From contig JAVTVX010000004.1 of assembly GCA_033439265.1 (NCBI GenBank), positions 13,095,701-13,159,700 on the forward strand: a stretch of 64,000 nucleotides of DNA. Reading direction: 5' to 3'. The stretch comes from Dillenia suffruticosa. Lineage: Eukaryota > Streptophyta > Magnoliopsida > Dilleniales > Dilleniaceae. Positions within the stretch are counted from its first letter, which is position 1. The number at the start of each line of letters is the position of its first letter. The notes beneath the pieces are model-generated. The model worked only from the letters and a program-made list of their open reading frames with translations, did no database searches and was not told the origin of the DNA. This document shows positions 1 to 11,144 of the stretch, one piece after another. The position numbers and the translations under genes are program-made.

Positions 1-439
1 TCGCCTGGATGAGTGTTTTAGACCGTATGTCGACTTCCAAAGTTGACAGACTTTATCTACCTGACCTACTAGAATGAATCTAGAGGGTTGCTCCAAGCAT
101 ATCTCCTCATCCAAACTTCTATTATAGAAAGTAGTCTTTATGTCAATCTGGTATGACTCCAAATCCATGTTCTTGAGAACCTACTCGTTTCCAATGGTCT
201 TTCCATGCTCAAGCAAATCAATTAAGTTCTGACCTCGTTGATTCTTGTTGATTCTCATCGATTCATTCTCTTCATCTATGACATTTAATAAATGGTTCTT
301 CGTAAAAACCCAAGAGAGCCTCTAGGACTGTTTTAATTTTTCATCGTCCTCAAAAGTCATAATGAAAGTCTCACCCTCATTCGGGAAACAACATTTAAGT
401 ACACACCCTCAATACTTCTATGAAGAGAGAGAACCTTTT

Positions 440-785
440 CACCTTTAGATGAATCGCTCCCACTAAAACCAAAATTTGTAATGGATTCTTGTGTCCCACC
501 GTTGGGCTTACCTAAGCTACTAGACTCATCCATCTAATAGAAGTTAAAGTCCCGATGGATTTTACTTCTTGATGGATTGCTCCCATTGGAATGAAGATCC
601 GTAATGGATTCTTGTATCCCATTGTGGAGCTCACTTGAATCACTAGATTCATCCATCTCATATAACGTAAAGTCCCGATAGATTTCACCTCTCGATGGAT
701 CACTCCCACTATGACAAAAATCCTTAATTGGTTCTTTGGTCCCGCTGCTAGGCTCATCTGAGCTATTAAGCTCATCCATCGAATA
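440..785 (-). repeat. 123-bp tandem repeat in the copia-1 integrase-RT linker
   Basis: About 2.7 copies of a 123-bp unit lie head to tail. The unit is exactly 41 codons long, so the repetition keeps the reading frame. Each unit begins with an MDE(S/L) motif and carries an acidic, serine-rich stretch followed by a Gly-Ser-(D/N)-Pro-Ser-Arg motif. Two units are nearly complete (779 down to about 534) and the third is partial and more diverged. It lies between the integrase and reverse transcriptase regions, a part of copia polyproteins that tolerates length change. Confidence 0.8.
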
Positions 786-3700
786 GAAGGTAGAGTCCTA
801 ATTGACTAATCTCCTTTAGGGAAATCACTCTTAAGGAATGTGGTATCACGAGGTCAACCTCAGTAACAGTGTCGTCTGTATGTTCATCAAAGAACACATA
901 CTCTCTGAAATGTTCTAAGTATCTTATTAAAGATACATTTCTTTTCTCGTAGGCATAACTTGCTATGTGGATACGAGAAATCGTGATCATATGCGGCACA
1001 ATCCCATAACCTCAAGTGGTTAAGGTCAGACTACCTCTCTGTCCAAAGCTCAAATGAGGTATTGACTGCGGATTTTAATGAGATATGGTTGAGGACATAT
1101 GCTACAGTCAATAAAACATCTCCCCAATAAGAGATGAGAAAATTGGCCTGCCCCATTATATATTTCACTATATTCAACAAAGTTCTATTTCTCTTATCGA
1201 CTACTTTATTTATTTGAGAAGTAGTAGAACTAGTCATATGTCTCGTAATACTCTTCTTAAAATAGAGTTCTCTAAATAGTTCTGACAAATACCCGCGCCC
1301 GTGATCGGTATTTAGAGTCTTCACTTTCAAATATAATTGATTTTAAATCTCCCTAATAAACCTCCTAAAACATTCTAATACCTCAAATTTGTGCGAGATC
1401 AAATAAATTTAACAGAAACATGTGTAATAGTCTATAAATATAATAAAAATACATAGCTCCGTTTCAGACTCTTATACTCATATGGCCACAGATATGAGAG
1501 TGGATCAATCGCAATAGAGTCCCAACTCTCATTGTATTGTCAAATAGTTTTCTTGTAATTTTGTCGACTAAGCAAAAATTAACATACGAGCAACTCGAAT
1601 CTGGCCAGTGGGTCCAACAAACCACATGCTGCTAATCGGTTCAACCTCTCTTACCCAATGCATCCAAATCTACTATGCCACACATTTATATCATTAATCA
1701 ATGTAACCAGATATAGAGACAATAGAAGAATAACAAGAAATACCATTAAAAATAATAATATCCGGTGCATACTTATCATGGATAGTACCAGAACAATTGA
1801 AAGAATTGTTGTAACTAATAGAAACATTAGAGTTTCCAAAAAATGCAAAGCATATCCTCGACAATCCAAATAATATATTGAAATTAAGTTTCATCAAATA
1901 TCTGAAACATAAATAACGTCATTTAAATATAGAATTTGTCCATATTGCAACTCAAACTTGCAAGTGTCAATCCCTTTACTGACGATGACAAATGCTCAAT
2001 TCCTCATGTGAATCCTCTTAACATGAGGACTTACTCAGTGGAACTCTAAGCATGCGCTCTTGTCTTGAGTTAAGTGGTCGATGGTCCCTAAGTTTACAAT
2101 CCTCAAATGAGAGAAATCAGTGAACTACACGATAAATGAGTCAAAAGTCAAACCACATAAAGAAGAACTTTCCTTCTACTCATCACAATCACGAGCGAAA
2201 TGACCAAGTCTACCTTAAACGTAGCACTTCGCATTGATCTTATCAAATTTCTTCTTCTTACGCTTTTTTACTTTGCTGCTGGATTTCTTGGATAGTTTCA
2301 TTTTGCCTGGATCTCGAATCTTCTTCTCATGCCCATGCTATTTTGTTAGGTACTAGAGAGCCTTTACTCGACTCCTCCACATAAGTATGACCCAAGTACA
2401 ATCTTCTCACCTCTAGGCACTCTTTCTCGAGCTCACTATACTTGCTCACATCAACGAAAGTATGAATACTCTTGTCGGACATGACACAGGTTTTCATGGT
2501 CTCTCATGAATTAGGTAAAAGACTGGATCACACTCAATACCTAAAATTCATCTAAAATACTCACTCGCATTAATTAACTCAATGATCATATTTGACATTT
2601 GCATTAAATGTTGTATCATTGTATGATCAGTCATTTTCTTCAGCATCCTCACCTTAGGAGCTGAAAAGAGTATCATAATACTCTTTTGGAGTGAGCCAAA
2701 CCGACATTACCATAGGATAATGCTCATAGAATGAAATCATGTAATCGAGCTTGCTACTGATAAGGATTGCCCTAAATTGGCTATCCTTTTTATTCAATGC
2801 ACAATAGACCTCCTTATCCCATCTATATTGAGGTGTGGTACCCTCCCCGGGACCCACCGTCTCACACCTCAAAATCTTATACAGATCTTGCTACTCGACA
2901 ATAAACTGAATCTTCCGGTGAAAAAATTCATTATTGTCACCATTTAGTATTTTCCTTATAACAATCTATTACGACAGTCTTCTATATAGCTAGAGACTTA
3001 GTGACTTATTGATATTTATTCTCACATTTTATATACCATTTGAATCAACAAATCCAAAATGATTTGAGTATAGACCCTAATTTGAGTATATGAGTCAACA
3101 GATATCATACACTACAAATCGGAATCGTATCTTACCATTCGGAGTTGGATTCGGCATACAAAAACCCACAAAAATTCATAAATATGGGTGTGACACTGTC
3201 AAAAATTTGAAGAAAATCAATCCGGCATGACACCACGTGCCGCTAGAAGTCTTACGCGCCGGTGGCGTAAAGCCAAGCGCCATCACGTACCAGCAACAGC
3301 ATGCTGATGCACCAAACGTGCAGAGTGTCTAGCATGCGCCTGCACACGGGTGGTAGCATGCTGCTGCACGTGCAGGATGCGAAGCACATCCTGCATAGGT
3401 GGAGAGGGTCGAACTAGAGACACAGAGTAGGTCGGACTCAAATTTGGGCCAAATTGACCCGGGTCCCATCCTTGATGTTCACGCGCCTTTGTCGCACATG
3501 AACTTCACACGCCCCTCGTTTTTAACTCACGCTACTATGTACGTGTGTAATGCACGCGCTTGCGGGTTAGGCCGAGTCTTTTTTGCCCGACAGGCCTACA
3601 ATTGGTCCTTTCGCCATTTAAACATCCCCATCACGGCCCTCCACGACCAATGGATAAAATTGTCATTCCACCAACCAAATCACACAATTCATATGTCAAA

Positions 3701-4028
3701 ATATAGATCTGTGCATGAAAAACATTTCTAGACTATTTTTACAAATCGATGTGTCTTTAAATTTGACAAATCTAAAGTTTTATATCCGTAGGGTTGAAAA
3801 CTTCGATCGGACTTTTCATGGCATTAATGTACTCAAAAAATTCAACAAAAATTATTTTCATGATCCATGGATCATGGGCATTCTCGTGATATTCTCAAAT
3901 TCACAAAACTTATCCGTGATTTGAATCTTAAATTTTGTACCCTACATATTTTGTCACGCCCCGGACCGGGATCGTAAACAGTCGCCCGTTGTCCTGAATG
4001 CCGGCTGTATTTTTACAAAAAATCGGGT

Positions 4029-4036
4029 AGAATCAC
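4029..4036. repeat. hAT target site duplication, left copy
   Basis: AGAATCAC lies immediately outside the left end of the hAT element. The identical 8 bases lie outside the right end at 7062-7069. Eight base pairs is the standard hAT duplication length. Confidence 0.85.
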
Positions 4037-4038
4037 CG

Positions 4039-4053
4039 AGTGAAGTAACCGGG
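4039..4053 (+). repeat. hAT left terminal inverted repeat
   Basis: AGTGAAGTAACCGGG matches the reverse complement of 7047-7061 at all 15 positions. The perfect match suggests the ends are fairly young even though the transposase frame is broken. Confidence 0.85.
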
Positions 4054-4330
4054 CTTGTTTGGGCCCGAAAACAGGCCCGGCTGGCCCTGGTAAAGCCCGG
4101 ACCCGGAACCGGCCCGTGCTACAAAAAACCGGCCCGGCCCTGAACCGTTTACTGTAGCGGGCCGGGCTGGTTCCAAAAAAATTTGAACCGGGAACCGGCA
4201 CGGAACCGGAACCGGCCCGGGCCCAGAACCGGCACGGAACTGGCTGGAACCGCCGGTTCAGGCCCGGAATAGGCTCGGCCCGGTACAGAACCGGCCCGGC
4301 CCGGCCGGTTCCGGTTCAAATTTTCCCCCT
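4045..4330. repeat. GC-rich subterminal repeats of the hAT element, left side
   Basis: Dense, irregular repetition of GGCCCGG, CCGGCCC and GGAACCGG words on both strands. In hAT elements such as Ac and Tam3, short subterminal motifs are transposase binding sites, so these are likely bound by the element's own transposase. The matching right array is at 6885-7050. Confidence 0.75.
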
Positions 4331-4589
4331 TTTTTTGAATTTTGAAAATTTTCCAATTTTACCCCTCCCAACAGCTATAAAACGGCTACTTTTGAGATTA
4401 TTTTGGTCCATAGGGTCAAAAAAGTTTCCTATAAATATCTTATACCCCATTTCCAAAATCTCCATAACAAAATCTCTCTTTCTCTCTCACATCTACATTT
4501 TCTCAATATTACTACATTCTCTCAATTTTCATTAATTTTCCATTATTATTTCCTTTGTATTACCATTTTTTATATTATTTCTATCATTT

Positions 4590-4805
4590 TCTACACTATT
4601 ACCTACACCATTTCCATCAATTTTTACACCATTTCATCACCTTATACACCATTTTCATTTTCTCCATTATCTATATTTCCACAATTATTTACATTTCCAC
4701 CAATTTCTACACAATTTTTATTCTCTTATACCACATTAGCTACATCATTTTTTATACCATTTCCATCAATTTTTACACAATTTCATCACCTTATACCCCA
4801 TTATC
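4590..4805 (+). repeat. Degenerate repeats in the hAT leader
   Basis: A pyrimidine-rich AT tract repeats phrases such as CCATCAATTTTTACAC and TTTCATCACCTTATAC. Two good copies lie near 4612-4655 and 4760-4800, about 145 bp apart. It precedes the transposase and probably belongs to its 5' untranslated region. Open frames across it are low-complexity and not taken as genes. Confidence 0.5.
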
Positions 4806-5036
4806 TACATTGATCAAGATTTGAGAAGATTTCAAGGATGGGAGCTCATTCAAGATTTTGTGAAAAACAACTGCGATATTTATCAAATCGGTACATTTAA
4901 ATTTTTTACATATTTATTTTTTTTGCATTTGCATTACATTTGCATTATCTTTTTAAAAAATTTAATCTTAAATTTTCTTTAAAAAATTTTATCGTATATA
5001 TTATTTTAAAAATTTTAATCTTATTTTTTTTATAAA

Positions 5037-6626
5037 ATGCCCGGAACACACTTTTCACAATCTTCTCAACAATCTCCTCTTCCTCCATTTTTTGAAATTC
5101 CCGATCATATAGATATTGAAACTTTTTTGGAAGAAACTGAACCTAGTAACACTGAATCTAACACAACACAAACTAAAAAAAAATGATTTTAATATATGGA
5201 CATTTTTTGAAAGGAAAAATGATGAACAAAAAGCAATTTGTAAAATTTTTCATCAAAAATATAAATTTTCCGGTGCACATATAGCTAGAATAATTTCAAA
5301 TGTTGTTTATGATTATGGAATAAGTGATAGAATTTTTTATATTTCATTTGATAATGTTTCGGCTAATACTATTGCGGTTAATAGTTTAAAAAATTTTTTA
5401 AAAACAATTTTAAATGAAACTTTTTTTCATGTTAGATGTGCATGTCATATAATTAATTTATGTGTTAAGGATGGTTTAGTAATGAGATAACTATTTTTAC
5501 AACCTATTTGTGATTTAATTCATCAAATAAGAAATTCTGCTGTAAAAACTCAAGAAATAAGACAATTATGTATTTTACATAACAAAAATATAAAAAATTT
5601 AAAATGGAATGTGACATTAGGTGGAATTCAACATATGACATGTTACAAGGTGTTCTTCCTTTTCAAAATATTTTAATTGAATTTGTAAATTCAAATTACG
5701 AATATGGTTTTATTGATAATACCGCTTTTGAATTTGCGTCTACACTTACAAAATTATTGAAAATTTTTTATTTATGTACAAATTTATTTTCTGGATATTA
5801 TTATCCAACTACTCATTTAATTCTATCAAATCTTTGTAAAATTATTTATGTATTTAATGAATTTGAAAATGAAGAAAAATTTGGTGAAATTGTTTTTTCA
5901 ATGAAAACAAAATTTTTAAAATATAATGAAGAAATTCCAATTTTATATTTAGTTGTAAGTGCATTAGATCCACATGTTAAGATTGAAGGTACTGAAATGT
6001 TAATAGATTGTTTTGCACAAGTTTTTCCATCAGAAATGTCTATTAACCCATATTTTTTAAAATAACAAATATCTCATACTTTACAATCAATATTTGAATT
6101 ATATGAAAAGGAAATTAATAATTTAAATACTAATAATATAGCTAGTAGTAGTAGTAATAGTATTCAATCATCTTCATTTTCATTTAATCCCTTACACATG
6201 TTAGGAAAAAAATAAAGAATTTCTTCATCATCATTTAATGAATTACTTTTATATAAACAAACACCTAAATTATAATGTTTTGATGATATAGATTTATATG
6301 ATATATTAGCTTGGTGGAAAAATAATGCATCATATTATCCAATTTTGGCCCAAGTGGCTAAAGATGTACTAATCCCTCCGATATCCACAGTACCATCCGA
6401 AAGTGTTTTTAGTGCAGGTGGTCGAGTGCTAACCGAAAAACGTATAAATTTAGCGGACGACACTTTAGAAACTTTAATATGCATTAAAGATTGGAAGGAT
6501 GCAGAAAAAAGAATGCAAGGAATTATCAAAATCTCGAAAAATGATGAACAAGAAGTAGAAGAAGAAGAAGAAGAAAAAAAAAATAATAATAATATTTTTC
6601 TTTTGTTTAAAAGTCATTTTAAATAG
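5037..6626 (+). pseudogene. hAT (Ac/Tam3-like) transposase, decayed
   Basis: The start at 5037 opens a short acidic leader (MPGTHFSQSS...) that ends at a stop before the next block. The remaining blocks lie in different frames. The block at about 5180-5490 holds NIWTFFERK, remnants of a BED-type region, ISFDNVSANT with the expected catalytic Asp, and the CACHIINLCV motif typical of hAT. The next block (5604-6064) begins with the conserved RWNSTYDML stretch and includes SALDPHVK. The last block (6345-6626) is a good hAT C-terminal dimerisation domain with STVPSESVFSAGGRVL and an acidic, lysine-rich tail. Most of the region between the BED remnant and the DNVSANT motif appears to be missing, so the copy is frame-broken and internally shortened. 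It is unlikely to make active transposase. Confidence 0.85.
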
Positions 6627-6884
6627 AAAAAAAATCAAAATGATGTAAATATCAAAATAATGTAAAAAAAAATAGTGGATTTAAAAATCCAAGTGATGAG
6701 ATTGGTAGTGGACGTACACCGAATTCGGTGGAACCACTATAATTTTTAATTAAAAGTGAATTATCAAAAGTTAATTAAAAAAAAACAAAGTTAAAAAAAA
6801 TGGAGTTATAAAATTAAAATGGAATTAAAAAATAGAGTTACAAAAAAATTTAGAAAAATGCAATAGAGAAGAAAAAAAAAAAAT

Positions 6885-7050
6885 GAACCGGGTCCGGCCC
6901 CGAACCGTCGGTTCCGGTTCAGCGGGCCGGGCCGGTTCTACAAGAAAAAAATTGGGAATCGGCCCAGCAGGCCCGGACTGGCCTAGGAACCGCTGTCGGC
7001 CCAGCCCGCGGTTCCTCGAACTGACCTTGAACCGGCCCGGGCCCGACCCG
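6885..7050. repeat. GC-rich subterminal repeats of the hAT element, right side
   Basis: GGCCCGG, CCGGCCC and GGTTCCGG words repeat in inverted relation to the left-hand array, next to the right terminal repeat. The strong GC composition contrasts with the AT-rich DNA on its inner side. Confidence 0.75.
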
Positions 7051-7061
7051 GTTACTTCACT
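7047..7061 (-). repeat. hAT right terminal inverted repeat
   Basis: CCCGGTTACTTCACT is the exact complement of the left terminal repeat. It is followed directly by the second target-site copy at 7062-7069. Confidence 0.85.
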
Positions 7062-7069
7062 AGAATCAC
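7062..7069. repeat. hAT target site duplication, right copy
   Basis: AGAATCAC, identical to 4029-4036. Confidence 0.85.
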
Positions 7070-9159
7070 CCCATATTTCGGAGGAAGCCCAAGTACAATT
7101 AATTCTATATAAATCATAACCATCCTGTAAAATAAACAAATGACCATCCCGGTCTCTCCAAAATCAACCAATCCCACATCCAAAATCCAGAATAACGCAA
7201 ACCTATACAAATTTCCAGCAACCTAGCCACAGAGCTCTACTGCCATGCCCCTGTCAAAGGTATGGACAGCCGCCAGTCACTCCTTCTGTAATTTAGAGGT
7301 GGTACCGAACCATCTTAGAGTACACTTTTAAGACATAACACATTCCTAAGTACATACACAACGAATAAGAAATGTCTCAATGCAATGTTATGCAATGACA
7401 TGAGAGTTCCACAATTTAAATGTCTATATTTATACAGTTATTCCAGAATTACACAATGGTCATCTATAGATCTCAGAATGCATATACATTACTAATACAA
7501 ATTTTGCAGCAGAAATATATAATGACTTCTCAAGTCCAAACCAGATCTCCCAATAATATTGAGTGTCCTAAAAGCAACGCTTCTTGTCAAGTACTAGCTC
7601 TGAAACAAGAAGGGAAATGAGGGGTAAGTACTCAGGGAAGAATACTGAGTGAGTGAGTGGGTCAATGTAATCGTTTAATATGAAGTGTGAAGCTAGAGTG
7701 TCAAAGCATAAGTAGACGAATCATATTTCAAATTATCATACTTTTCATTTCAACAATATATCATTAGCATGTATTTTCAAGTCAAATATGCATCCAAAGC
7801 ACTGCTACTAAAAGCATAGAGTTGCCAACCGAAACTGTCCTAGTAGAGGTCTACCGTGACCTATGACAAGCATACCGGTGGTGTAATATGCAAGTTTATT
7901 TAAAATACTCTCTACCCCGGCATTGACGACGGATCTTGTCCAGATACTAGACTTGGAGAGAGTATCCAAATCCTCCCCCTTTCGGGTCAACCTGGCTAGT
8001 ACCGTGTCGTTAACCAAATCACGACAACTCGTGGGATACCCTAAGTCTAGGCATATCCGGACATTACCAAAACGCCTCTCACGGTGTCCTTCGTAGCTAC
8101 GAAAAAATACATACCAAATCCCTTAAGGCCAAATCTAAAATCGTATCAAAATGTGCCGAAATCAAGTTAACAAATCAAATGCAACATATAGCATAAAATG
8201 ACACATTATACATTTCAACCATATAGATGCATAATTTCGATCTTTCAACACAGTTTTTGGACACTCCATCGGTTCACAAAAATCAATTTCAAAATCAGTC
8301 AAAACATTTCAAACACGCTACAAATCATGCTCATTTATCAAATATTTTAAAATAGGGTTTATACATTAAACAAAAGTATTGAAATAAATCTCACTCACTG
8401 TTTTGGGGAGGATAGCGTACTCCCCAATAAAATCACAACACGTAGAATCAAAACTCCCCACAATCGAATCACCAAGAAAGCCAACATAATCAAATCATCA
8501 GGATTTTCATCAAATTTCTGACTATTTTCTGGGTTTATCATTTTCCTTAAGTTCGTACAAACCCTAAATTTTTCAATTTATAAATATACACCAATGTCAT
8601 CAATTTCGTTCCATTTTCAAAGTATCGAAGTCTATTTTCATAATATAAACGTATATTAATTTCCTATATGCAGGAAAATTTATAATGAAAAGATTGTATC
8701 GATCCTTAAACTCAAATCCCAAATTCTGAATGTTTTTAAGCATTCGTCAAATCAAACTCTAAGAGAAGCTATTCGAATCAAGTCCGTATGATTCTATCAT
8801 CCAGAATAGCTCAATTTGTATAAAATCCTATATTTGACTTAATTAATTTCATATAATGTCAAACAATGCATTTCAATCTATTCTAACATTCATCCTAACA
8901 TATGCAATACACTTTTACTCTAATTTACCCTAAATTCATCCAAATAAATCGAGTGAGTTAGAAATCCTCACGTAGGGTCTCTCGGGTTGCAGATCTAGTT
9001 TTCGTTTGGCCATCAGATTAATTTAAAACATGTAATATTTTAAATTTTGAAACCACGTTAATGACTAAATCAATTTCTAACACAAAACCACATCTAACAC
9101 AGCCGTTACCTATAGTGAAGGATTTCTACGAGAATGGTAGATAGCTCTCAAAGGAAAAA

Positions 9160-9650
9160 GCCAGTCGCGGGCTTGCGGGCCGATGGGCAGGCGGGCTGGC
9201 CCGCTGGTGGGCTCGTGGGTCAGCAGCTCGGCTTGCTGGCAGCGGTGGGCTTTGTGGGTCGCAATGGGCTTGTGGGTTAGCAGTGGGCTTCATGGGTCAG
9301 TAGTGGGCTTTGCGACCTGGTGGGCGCTTACGGGCTAGGACTCGCGCTTGCGAGCTGGATTGCGCTCGCGAGTGGATCGCGTGCTATGAGGCTTACGTAC
9401 TCGCGCAGTGGGTCGCGCGTTGGAGTGCGCTCGTGCTAGGGTGCGCTTGCGCAGTGGGTCGCTCACTGGAGCGTGTTGTGCTTTCACAGAGGGTCGCACT
9501 GGAGCGCACTCGCGCTCGTGCTGGGGCACACTCGTGCTAGTGTTGGGGTCGCGCTGGAGTGCTCGCCCGAGGGCGATCGCGTGTGTACTGCGCTATCGCG
9601 CGTTGGTGTACTCGTGGTGGTGGTGCGCGACAGAAGCGCATGACGGAGGA
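9160..9650. repeat. GC-rich degenerate minisatellite within the gypsy-type LTR
   Basis: Phrases such as GTGGGCTTGTGGGTCAGCA and GCGCTCGCGCTCGTG recur with irregular spacing in an otherwise AT-rich setting. The tract grades into purine-rich GAGAGA sequence at 9650-9880. Several long open frames cross it on both strands but have arginine-rich or serine-rich low-complexity translations, so none is called as a gene. Confidence 0.65.
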
Positions 9651-9956
9651 GACCAAGAGGGAGATCGCGAGAGAGAGTGAACAGCGGAGAGAGAGAGAGA
9701 AACTGAGAGGGAAGGATAGAGAGAGAGCGGTGGCGATGGCCGTTGGGTGGTGGCGGGTCGCGGCGGAGAGGCATGAAACAGTCGTGGAGGAGGGTGGCGG
9801 CCCGGGAGGTGAAGGGTCGGGGAGAGAGAAAGAGGAAGAGAGAGAGAGGGAAAGAGAAAATCTGACAAGGGGGAAGGAGTGCCCCGTTTCGGGCCGAAAT
9901 GCGGCATTTCCTCCTTCCTCTCTCTCTTCTTTTTTTTTTCTTTTTTTTTAAAGAAT

Positions 9957-10068
9957 ATATATTTCAAAACCAATACATTATTCAGGAATCGAGTGTCGGT
10001 GTTATATTTAAAAAAAATAATATATATTTCAAAATCAATACATTGTTCGGGTATCGAATGTCGGTGTT
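9957..10068 (+). repeat. 65-bp tandem duplication near the LTR right end
   Basis: The stretch beginning ATTTCAAAACCAATACATTA at 9961 is repeated at 10026 with a few changes. Both copies include GTGTCGGTGTTA- or ATGTCGGTGTTA-like ends, so the LTR terminus itself appears duplicated. Confidence 0.7.
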
Positions 10069-10123
10069 ACACATTTTATGACCAAAAATATTTCTGAAAA
10101 TTTTTTAAAATAAATCTAATGTT

Positions 10124-10632
10124 GCGATGATATCAATATTAGATTTTTTACACAACATGTGCATGTGAAAGCGTATCAAATTAAAAGTTTAAAATTTTGG
10201 GATAAATACCTCAATGTGTACGCTTCCAAGAAAATCAACTGATCAATGAACTCTCTCGTACGAATCGCTCAGTCCCGGTGATCATGAAATTGAATCACCA
10301 TCACTAATCCATGATATCTCAACCCAATGTCCGATGATCCAAATGGTAGAAGGAATTTTTCTATACGAAAATTTTTCAAACCCTCATTTTTCTCTATAGA
10401 AAATGTGTTCCAATCTCTCTACAATGTGAAGAGAAAATCTCATTATTCATCTTCACTCACGTGGAAAGTGCCCTCTTTAGTGATCAAACATAGGAAAGAT
10501 TGGAAGGCATAGAGGCTTTTCTGTTAGATGGGTGTTAGATAATATGAGAGTAGTAGAAAGATATGTTTCTATTATTACAGATAGACGAAGAGAAGGGATT
10601 GAGGAGAAGTCGCCTTCCTCTTTGCTTTAAAA

Positions 10633-10666
<34 letters not shown>

Positions 10667-10752
10667 AAACGGGCTTTTTGCCTTGGGATAGTTAACAAAA
10701 AAAAAAATTAGCCCTATATTTGAAAGCCCCCACGTGGGCATAACTACCAACA
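10124..10752 (-). mobile_element. copia-1 5' LTR and primer-binding-like site
   Basis: On the minus strand the LTR starts TGTTGG at 10752 and ends near 10137. It is followed by TTGATATCATCGC, a degenerate match to the initiator-Met tRNA primer site TGGTATCAGAGC. The copia-2 LTR (18451-18828) has the same start (TGTTGG) and the same relation to its primer site, which supports the reading. A CT microsatellite lies within it at about 10637-10665. Confidence 0.55.
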
Positions 10753-11144
10753 ATTGCTAAATTATTTACTTCTAATACTTTTTTTTAAACATAAATAACA
10801 ATATATGCTTTTGGAAAGTAATAACATATTGCGTTTCTTATTGAATATTCCCTTTTTTAATCAAATTGGTTGATATATTGAATCTCGTGCAAAATCTACA
10901 AATGCTGACATATTTCGGCCAGAGTTTAACTCTAAAAAAATAAAATAATAAACAAATAAGTAGAAGTGAGGAACATTTTTTTAAATGTATAATTTTTTGA
11001 AAAGCCAACAGATTAAAAAAAATTAATTTGATTTTAGTAACATATCTCGCTAGACTACATTTATTGTGAAAATTTTATTGGCTTCATCATATTTGTTGTG
11101 ATAACTAATACTTTTGTAGTTGATTCTAAAATTCCTCTAAATAA
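10753..11144. other. AT-rich intergenic DNA, nothing recognised
   Basis: No coding region, RNA gene or repeat end could be supported here. It lies between the copia-1 LTR and a CACTA-like terminus. Confidence 0.5.

Larger units (their letters stand above)
4037..7061 (+). mobile_element. hAT-superfamily DNA transposon
   Basis: The element is 3.0 kb and bounded by a perfect 15-bp inverted repeat (AGTGAAGTAACCGGG at 4039-4053, complement at 7047-7061) and an 8-bp duplication AGAATCAC. The first two bases, 4037-4038, fall outside the matched repeat. Both subterminal regions (about 4045-4330 and 6885-7050) are packed with CCGGCCCGG and GGAACCGG words. The interior is extremely AT-rich. A plus-strand Ac/Tam3-like transposase relic occupies 5037-6626, preceded by a long AT-rich leader. 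It inserted 85 bp into the gypsy-type LTR, so it is younger than that LTR. Confidence 0.9.
3952..10071. mobile_element. Gypsy-type LTR (solo or truncated), split by a hAT transposon
   Basis: The left end starts TGTCACGCCCCGG and the right end finishes CGGTGTTACA, the TG...CA layout of a plant Ty3/gypsy LTR. No gag or pol was recognised inside. Without the 3.0-kb hAT insert and its duplicated target the LTR is about 3.1 kb. Internal landmarks such as the stretch near 8386-8415 (TCTCACTCACTGTTTTGGGG) recur in diverged form in the LTR-like sequences at 31.8 kb and 50.3 kb. Flanking 5-mers (TATTT and CATTT) could be a target duplication with one mismatch. It is an old fossil. The alternative is a truncated element that kept only one LTR. 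Confidence 0.6.
1..10752 (-). mobile_element. Ty1/copia LTR retrotransposon (copia-1), interrupted by a gypsy-type LTR
   Basis: Reading leftward on the minus strand, the parts come in copia order. There is a 5' LTR at about 10137-10752, a primer-binding-like site at 10124-10136, and a long leader. A gag-like region follows at about 2900-2200. A GAG-pre-integrase WHSRFG motif lies near 1660-1700, integrase core sequence at about 1330-1030, a repeat-bearing linker at 440-785, and the start of reverse transcriptase (motif IDIKTTF) at the left edge. The 3' part lies outside the window. It is an old, broken fossil with many breaks. A gypsy-type LTR carrying a hAT element sits in the leader. The leader (2990-3951) is partly GC-rich with repeated CACGTGC-like words, as in copia-2. 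Outer limits other than the LTR end are estimates. Confidence 0.75.

Noticed and set aside
9310-9973. Several long overlapping open frames on both strands
   Set aside because: They come from GC-rich minisatellite and GAGAGA tracts inside an LTR. Translations are low-complexity Arg-, Ser- or Leu-rich sequence and no frame shows a domain.
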